Assembly: GCF_902459565.1 (NCBI RefSeq)
Contig: NZ_CABPSN010000001.1
Location: 806,001-870,000, forward strand
Direction: 5' to 3'
DNA: 64,000 nt
Origin: Pandoraea aquatica
GTDB taxonomy: Bacteria; Pseudomonadota; Gammaproteobacteria; Burkholderiales; Burkholderiaceae
Notes under the pieces: generated by a model
Seen by the model: the letters and a program-made list of their open reading frames with translations, nothing else
What the model was told of the DNA's origin: nothing
The model's database searches: none
Made by a program: the position numbers and the translations under genes
In this document: positions 58,828 through 64,000 of the stretch, piece after piece
Position numbering within the stretch: position 1 is the stretch's first letter
How the letters are laid out: the number at the start of each line of letters is the position of its first letter

Positions 58828-61059
58828 TCAGCCGCCGGCCTCCGCCGCCATCTCGTCGAAGAAACCGCGCACAATCGGCAACTCCCGCGTGCGCTTGAAC
58901 GGCGGCAGACTCTGCCAGATCCGACGCCCGTAAGGCTTATCCACCAGACGCGGATCGCAAATCATCAGCACGCCGCGATCGGCCTCGGAGCGAATCAATC
59001 GTCCCGCGCCCTGCTTCAGCGTAATCACGGCCTGCGGCAATTGGTGAACGGCAAACGGGCTCAGCCCCTTCTTCGTCAATGCGTCGAGACGTGCGGCCAG
59101 CACCGGGTCGTCAGGCGGCGCAAACGGCAGCTTGTCGATGATGACGAGCGAGAGCGCCTCGCCGCGCACGTCCACACCTTCCCAGAAACTCTGGCTACCG
59201 ATGAGCACCGCGTTCCCCAGCGCGCGGAAACGGTCGAGCAGTTCGGTACGGCTGGCTTCGCCCTGCACCAGCAACGGGTACGGCCAACCGCGACGCTCGA
59301 ACTCCTCGCGCAGACGCTCTGCTGCGCGATTCACCGCGCGCAGCGTCGTACACAGCACGAACGCCCGGCCACCGCTCACTTCGAGCACGGGCAACGCGGC
59401 GTCGAGCACGGCATCGGTAAAGTTCGGCGCGGAGGGTTGGGGCAAGCCGCGCGGCACGTATAGCAAGCTCTGATTCTGATAGTCGAACGGACTCGCCAGC
59501 GTGAGCGACTTGCCCGCATCCAACCCAAGCTGGGCGGCGTAGTGCATGAAGTTGCCCTTCACCGACAGCGTAGCCGAGGTGAAGATCCACGCGCGCGGTG
59601 CGCCGGCGCGCTGCTTCGCGAAAATCGGCGCAATCGAGAGCGGTGTCTGATGCAACTGCACTGCCTGCGAAAACACTTCGATCCAGCGGACCGTTTCCGG
59701 CGGCGTATAGGTTTTTTCAGTCTTGTCCGATTTTGCGTCGCCGTCTTCCGCAGCCTTCACCTCGGCGGCGAGCCGCGCAGCTTCCGCCTCGCGTGCCTTG
59801 GCCGCCTTCTCGCGCTTGCCGTCGGTCACACGCGGCGCGTCGGGATCGAGCAACGGCAGCGGCTGTTCGCCCGGCGTCGGCGGCGTCACGCCCATCTGCC
59901 AGCGCTCCAACTGCTCGTGCAATTCCAATGCCCGGCGCAGACATGCGCCCAACGCTTCCGCACGTTCGGACTGATGCTGAAGCGTCTCGATGAGGTCTTG
60001 CAGCGCGAGGTCCACACTTTCGAGCGCGCCAAACAGTTCGTGATCGTCCGGCAATTGCGTGACGGACATGCGCGCGTTGTCCTGACCGAACGTCAGACGC
60101 ACATCGCGCGCGGCACGCTCCAGACTCGCGCCGAGCTTGACCCAATCGGCCGCGTCGCGCGCATGAATCAGCCCCTCCGCCACGCAGTCGCGCGCCAGTT
60201 CGAGCAACTGCGTGGTCGAGACCGTCTCACCGAAAAAGAGCGTGGCCGTCTCGGGCAACTGATGCGCTTCGTCGAAGATGACGGTGTTCGCGCTAGGCAA
60301 CAATTCGGCCATGCCCGTGTCGCGCAGCATGACGTCCGCAAAGAACAGGTGGTGATTGACGACGACGAGGTCAGCCTGCTGAGCCTCCTTGCGCGCCTGC
60401 ATCACGAAACAGTCCTTGTAGCGCGGGCAATCCTGACCGAGGCAGTTATCGCGGGTTGAGGTCACCTGCGCCCAGATCGGTGCGTTCTCGGGGACGGACG
60501 CCAGTTCCGCCTTGTCGCCACTGTGCGTGATTTGCGCGAACGTCGTGATTTCGCGCAGTTGCGCCGCCTCGTGACGTGACGCGAAGCGCCCTTCCTGCTG
60601 CGCGCGCTCCAGATAGTAGTGGCAGAGGTAGTTCGCGCGCCCCTTGAGCATGGCCACGGTCACGGGCACGGCGAGCGCCTTGCGCACGGTGGGAATGTCG
60701 CGCGCGAAGATCTGATCCTGCAAATGCTTGGTGCCGGTCGAGATGATCGTCTTGCCGCCCCACAACATCGCGGGCACGAGATAAGCGTAGGTCTTGCCCG
60801 TGCCGGTGCCGGCCTCGGCGATCAGCGAGTCGTGTGTGTCCATGGCGGCTGCCACGGCGCGCGCCATCTCGGTCTGCGGCTCGCGCGAGCGGTAACCGTC
60901 GATGGCGCGGGCGAGCATGCCGCCGTCGCCGAAGATTTCCTCCAACTCGCGTTCGCGCCGGGGCGCGAGCGGCTTGAGTCCGTGGAACGTCGGTGCGTCC
61001 GGACTATCGGGGCTTCGGGAGAGATCAGTGGAATCGCTGGATGCGGCGGAATCGGTCAA
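58828..61059 (-). CDS. DinG/YoaA-type ATP-dependent DNA helicase (XPD family)
   Basis: 743 residues. Walker A GTGTGKT at 84-90, a DEAH box (VIFDEAHQLPE) and the C-terminal motif VI (LKQGAGRLIRSEADRG) mark a superfamily 2 helicase. Four cysteines (YLCHYY, DNCLGQDCPRYKDC) would hold the iron-sulphur cluster of XPD/DinG/YoaA proteins. A charged Glu/Lys/Ala linker (about 415-465) splits the two motor halves. It unwinds DNA 5' to 3' in repair or R-loop removal. YoaA is more likely than DinG because no exonuclease domain is present. Confidence 0.92.
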   Translation of the reverse strand: MTDSAASSDSTDLSRSPDSPDAPTFHGLKPLAPRRERELEEIFGDGGMLARAIDGYRSREPQTEMARAVAAAMDTHDSLIAEAGTGTGKTYAYLVPAMLWGGKTIISTGTKHLQDQIFARDIPTVRKALAVPVTVAMLKGRANYLCHYYLERAQQEGRFASRHEAAQLREITTFAQITHSGDKAELASVPENAPIWAQVTSTRDNCLGQDCPRYKDCFVMQARKEAQQADLVVVNHHLFFADVMLRDTGMAELLPSANTVIFDEAHQLPETATLFFGETVSTTQLLELARDCVAEGLIHARDAADWVKLGASLERAARDVRLTFGQDNARMSVTQLPDDHELFGALESVDLALQDLIETLQHQSERAEALGACLRRALELHEQLERWQMGVTPPTPGEQPLPLLDPDAPRVTDGKREKAAKAREAEAARLAAEVKAAEDGDAKSDKTEKTYTPPETVRWIEVFSQAVQLHQTPLSIAPIFAKQRAGAPRAWIFTSATLSVKGNFMHYAAQLGLDAGKSLTLASPFDYQNQSLLYVPRGLPQPSAPNFTDAVLDAALPVLEVSGGRAFVLCTTLRAVNRAAERLREEFERRGWPYPLLVQGEASRTELLDRFRALGNAVLIGSQSFWEGVDVRGEALSLVIIDKLPFAPPDDPVLAARLDALTKKGLSPFAVHQLPQAVITLKQGAGRLIRSEADRGVLMICDPRLVDKPYGRRIWQSLPPFKRTRELPIVRGFFDEMAAEAGG

Positions 61060-61079
61060 AACGGCTCAGAAAACTCGAA

Positions 61080-61115
61080 GGCGCCGCGATTCCCCTTGTG
61101 GAGATTCGCGGCGCC
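61080..61115 (-). terminator. Terminator of the YdcH-like gene
   Basis: GGCGCCGCGA (61080-61089) with TCGCGGCGCC (61106-61115), perfect 10-bp stem, then TTCGAGTTTTC on the minus strand. It separates the YdcH-like gene from the helicase gene. Confidence 0.6.
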
Positions 61116-61211
61116 GCAATGAAAAAATACCCGCGCGGACTTTTCGGACAACGTTTCGAACAAATTCGGACGATACTCGCCGACGTCTCGCGGATCTGCG
61201 GATTAGCCCAC

Positions 61212-61415
61212 TCAGGCGGGCTGATCCGGCGTTTGTTGCACTTGCAGCAGGGTGATCGTGTCTTTGATCTTCAGACGGCGCTTCTTGAGCCGGGAGACCT
61301 GGAGTTCGTCGTACGTCGGCTCCGTCAGCAACTTGTCGATCAGGTAGTCCAGATCGCGGTGTTCGATCTGCAACTCGATGATGCGGCGTCCAACGGAGTG
61401 AAGATCTTGCTGCAT
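61212..61415 (-). CDS. YdcH-like (DUF465) small coiled-coil protein
   Basis: 67 residues from the ATG at 61415, with GGAGAG upstream. Fully helical and charged (IIELQIEHRDLDYLIDKLL, YDELQVSRLKKRRLKIKDTITLL), the pattern of the DUF465/YdcH family. Cytoplasmic, function unknown. Stand-alone, between the helicase and the periplasmic coiled-coil gene. Confidence 0.88.
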   Translation of the reverse strand: MQQDLHSVGRRIIELQIEHRDLDYLIDKLLTEPTYDELQVSRLKKRRLKIKDTITLLQVQQTPDQPA

Positions 61416-61573
61416 CGTGGCGACTCTCCTGCAACTCTCAAGTGATTCCGGTATCGGCCCTAATCGACTCAACCGCCTTGGCGGCCTTAGCGACGCCTTA
61501 GCCGCATTAGCCGACTCAACCCGCACATTCCAAGCAGCGGCGCGCGTCGATATGTCCCGACACGCGGCGTCGC

Positions 61574-62506
61574 TTACTGCCCCTGAATGGCCTTCTGCGC
61601 AGGCGAGCTGCCCGATTGCGACTCGTTGCGGCGGGCATCCGACTTCTGCTGACGCTCGATGGCTTCCTGCTGCTTCTGGTTGTACTTACGGACGTTCTCT
61701 TCGCGCTCGGCAGCCTTCTGCGCCGCCGATGCCTTCGCCTCGTCGAGCTTTTGCTGCTGCGCGGCCTGCTTGGCATTGTACGTCTGGGAGTTCGCCGCGC
61801 GCTCAGGTGCCTGGCCCGTACGCTCCGTCACCCGCTGCTGATACTCAGCCTGCTTGGTTTCGTAATCGGAGACGTTTTGAGCACGCTCCGCCGCGCGCTG
61901 CGGCGCTTCGGCAGCCGTTTGTGCCCGCTTTTCCGCCAGACGCTCGTCACGCTCCTGAGCGCGTGCCTTGCGCTCCTGATCTTCCAGCACGAGACGCTGG
62001 CTGCGAACGGCCTTGAGCGCTTCGCGCTGCTCGTCGCGCGCATTGTCGATGCAATGGTTCACGAAGAACTTCGACGCACACTCGTACTTGGCTTCTTCGA
62101 AACGGTAATCGATCCATGCCCGCTGACGATCGAGCACTGCGCGACGGCCGCCAAAATCGTCGGCGGCCGGATGCAGGTCCAGTTGATCGTCATAGGGAAC
62201 GGGTTTGTCGTCCTCGGCGGCAGCAGCGGCAGCGCTGGCCTTGCTGGCCGACGACGGGATGCGGTCAGCGGCCGCATCGAACGGCTTGACGGGCACCCGG
62301 AGCTGTTCGGTCGTACGCCCGGCCGCCTCGACGGCGGAGAGGCCCTGTTGCGCCGATGCGGCAAACGGCATGACGGCCGCAGCCGTCACGACGCCGAACA
62401 GCCCGACGGCGGAGATCGTTGCACGTGCGGGACGGCGCGAAACCTGGCGCAGATTCAGTCGCGAAAACAATTTTTCGAAGGAAATCATGAGGTTGAGCGG
62501 AGTCAT
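61574..62506 (-). CDS. Secreted coiled-coil protein of unknown function
   Basis: About 310 residues; starts at 62521, 62506 or 62488 are all possible and none has a clear ribosome site. A long n-region leads to a hydrophobic core and cleavage after ASAQ (about residue 54). The middle has a conserved block with two cysteines (YECASKFFVNHCIDNARDEQREALKAVRSQ). The C-terminal 130 residues are an Ala/Glu/Gln/Arg-rich coiled coil in which a N-x-x-x-Y-x-x-K-Q motif recurs (NVSDYETKQ, NSQTYNAKQ, NVRKYNQKQ). A periplasmic structural role is likely. Divergent from tex. Confidence 0.8.
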   Translation of the reverse strand: MTPLNLMISFEKLFSRLNLRQVSRRPARATISAVGLFGVVTAAAVMPFAASAQQGLSAVEAAGRTTEQLRVPVKPFDAAADRIPSSASKASAAAAAAEDDKPVPYDDQLDLHPAADDFGGRRAVLDRQRAWIDYRFEEAKYECASKFFVNHCIDNARDEQREALKAVRSQRLVLEDQERKARAQERDERLAEKRAQTAAEAPQRAAERAQNVSDYETKQAEYQQRVTERTGQAPERAANSQTYNAKQAAQQQKLDEAKASAAQKAAEREENVRKYNQKQQEAIERQQKSDARRNESQSGSSPAQKAIQGQ

Positions 62507-62593
62507 GCCAAATTTTAGCATTGCCTGCCCGGACGCGCCCGCGGTTTATGGCAAAATGCCCCGCTCCTGGCACTTGGGTAACTCGCAACACTC

Positions 62594-64000
62594 ATGACGC
62601 AAAACGTAGCCCTTCAGATCGTTCAACGCATTGCCGACGAACTTAACGTGCAGCCGCGTCAGGTCGCCGCCGCCGTGCAACTGCTGGACGAAGGCGCCAC
62701 CGTGCCCTTCATCGCTCGCTATCGTAAGGAAGTGACCGATAACCTCGACGACACGCAACTGCGGAATCTGGAAGAGCGCCTGCTGTATCTGCGCGAACTG
62801 GAAGACCGCCGGGGCGCGATCCTCGCGAGCATCGAAGAGCAAGGCAAGCTGACCGACGAACTGCGCACCGCCATCGTGGCGGCGGAAACGAAGCAGACGC
62901 TCGAAGACCTTTACCTCCCGTACAAGCAAAAGCGCCGCACCCGTGCGCAGATCGCCCGCGAAGCCGGCCTTGAGCCCCTCGCGCAGGCCCTGCTCGCCGA
63001 TCCGACGCTCGACCCGCAAGTCGAAGCCGCCAAGTTCGTCGACGCCGAGAAGGGCGTGGCCGACATGAAGGCCGCACTCGACGGCGCGCGCGACATCCTG
63101 TCGGAACAGTTCGGCGAGACGGCCGAACTCCTCGGCAAGCTGCGCGACTACCTGTGGAATCAGGGGGTGGTGTCGTCGAAAGTCGTCGAAGGCAAGGAAA
63201 GCGAGGAAGGCGAGAAATTCCGCGATTACTACGACTACGCCGAACCGCTCTCAGCGGTGCCGTCGCATCGTGCGCTCGCCCTCTTCCGCGGCCGCAACCT
63301 CGGCATTCTGATGGTCAAGCTGGGCCTCGGCGAAGAACTCGACGCACAGGTCCCGCATCCGTGCGAAGGCGTGATCGCCGGTCATTTCGGCATTCGCCAG
63401 CAGAACCGCGCCGCCGACAAGTGGCTGGGCGACGTCTGCCGCTGGAGCTGGCGCGTCAAGGTGCAGCCGCACCTCGAATCGGAGCTGCTCACGCAGATTC
63501 GCGAGAGCGCCGAGAGCGAAGCCATTCGCGTGTTCGCCCGCAACCTCAAGGCGCTGCTGCTCGCCGCGCCCGCCGGTCCGAAGGGCGTGATCGGCCTGGA
63601 CCCGGGGCTGCGCACCGGCGTGAAGGTGGCCGTGGTCGATGCGACCGGCAAGCTGCTCGGCACCGACACGATCTATCCGCACGAGCCGCGTCGCGACTGG
63701 GACGGCTCGCTGGCTCGCCTGTCGAAGATTGCCGCTGCGACCGGCGCGCAACTCGTCAGCATCGGCAACGGCACGGCCTCGCGTGAGACGGACAAGCTCG
63801 CGCTGGAACTGATCAAGCGCCACCCCGAACTGAAGCTGCAAAAGATCGTGGTGTCGGAAGCCGGCGCATCGGTGTATTCGGCCTCCGAATTCGCGGCCAA
63901 GGAATTCCCGGAACTGGACGTGTCGCTGCGCGGCGCGGTCTCGATTGCCCGCCGTCTGCAAGATCCGCTGGCGGAACTCGTCAAGATCGAGCCGAAGGCC
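62594..64000 (+). CDS. tex: Transcription accessory protein Tex (3' truncated by window)
   Basis: 469 codons are visible and the frame is open to the right edge, so the C-terminus is missing. N-terminal Tex helices ([29 protein letters not shown]) and [29 protein letters not shown] are followed by the YqgF/RuvC-like domain ([18 protein letters not shown]). The helix-hairpin-helix and S1 RNA-binding domains should lie beyond the window. Tex is a conserved nucleic-acid-binding factor acting on transcription and virulence gene expression. Start ATG at 62594. Confidence 0.95.
   Translation, partial: MTQNVALQIVQRIADELNVQPRQVAAAVQLLDEGATVPFIARYRKEVTDNLDDTQLRNLEERLLYLRELEDRRGAILASIEEQGKLTDELRTAIVAAETKQTLEDLYLPYKQKRRTRAQIAREAGLEPLAQALLADPTLDPQVEAAKFVDAEKGVADMKAALDGARDILSEQFGETAELLGKLRDYLWNQGVVSSKVVEGKESEEGEKFRDYYDYAEPLSAVPSHRALALFRGRNLGILMVKLGLGEELDAQVPHPCEGVIAGHFGIRQQNRAADKWLGDVCRWSWRVKVQPHLESELLTQIRESAESEAIRVFARNLKALLLAAPAGPKGVIGLDPGLRTGVKVAVVDATGKLLGTDTIYPHEPRRDWDGSLARLSKIAAATGAQLVSIGNGTASRETDKLALELIKRHPELKLQKIVVSEAGASVYSASEFAAKEFPELDVSLRGAVSIARRLQDPLAELVKIEPKA

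Overview
The window reads as chromosomal DNA of a high-GC betaproteobacterium of the family Burkholderiaceae, most like Pandoraea. Grounds for this are the PHB cluster phaC-phbA-phbB-phaR with a nearby bktB, the RisA/OmpR-type regulator with an EnvZ-like kinase, ahpC-ahpD followed by ispF-ispD-mfd, and rluD-pgeF / bamD. The genus is an inference from gene content and order; no database search was run.

Region 1 (1-10417) looks like a stress or envelope regulon. It starts with the C-terminus of a sensor kinase, followed by a periplasmic DUF2092 protein with a small secreted partner, a stand-alone receiver protein, a GGDEF diguanylate cyclase overlapping a DUF2252 gene, an outer-membrane beta-barrel, an unidentified polytopic membrane protein, an MscS-type channel and a SYLF lipoprotein. 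All four intergenic regions that could drive these units carry the same compound element, TTGCCC-N4-GGGCAA-N5-TTGCCC followed by a conserved CCRATRG. This ties the block together as one candidate regulon and is the most interesting signal in the window.

Region 2 (10418-20100) is accessory. It holds an orphan C-terminal fragment, two paralogous genes of unknown function, a small zinc-ribbon protein, two divergent orphan genes, and then a Tn7-like transposition module: a TnsA-TnsB fusion, a TnsC ATPase and a TniQ/TnsD target selector. The module runs up to a tRNA-Leu(TAG) gene. A paired inverted-repeat site lies between tniQ and the tRNA; the other end was not found and no Cas genes are present.

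Region 3 (20101-43500) is mostly core. It has a squalene/phytoene synthase homologue with an altered active site, a DUF1501/DUF1800 pair, ompR-envZ, ahpC-ahpD under an OxyR-like site, ispF, ispD, mfd, then an amino-acid utilisation cluster (ArgE-like deacylase, MHS transporter, threonine-dehydratase-like enzyme, ornithine-cyclodeaminase-like enzyme, isochorismatase-like hydrolase, GlxA-type regulator) and a large unidentified protein of 831 residues.

Region 4 (43501-64000) is core metabolism and housekeeping: serB, metC, bktB, a KDG-kinase-like sugar kinase coupled to rimO, the PHB operon with phaR, pgeF overlapping rluD, bamD, a class I glutamine amidotransferase, a DinG/YoaA-type helicase, a YdcH-like protein, a periplasmic coiled-coil protein, and the start of tex, which runs off the end. 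Most genes in this half are closed by clear hairpin terminators.
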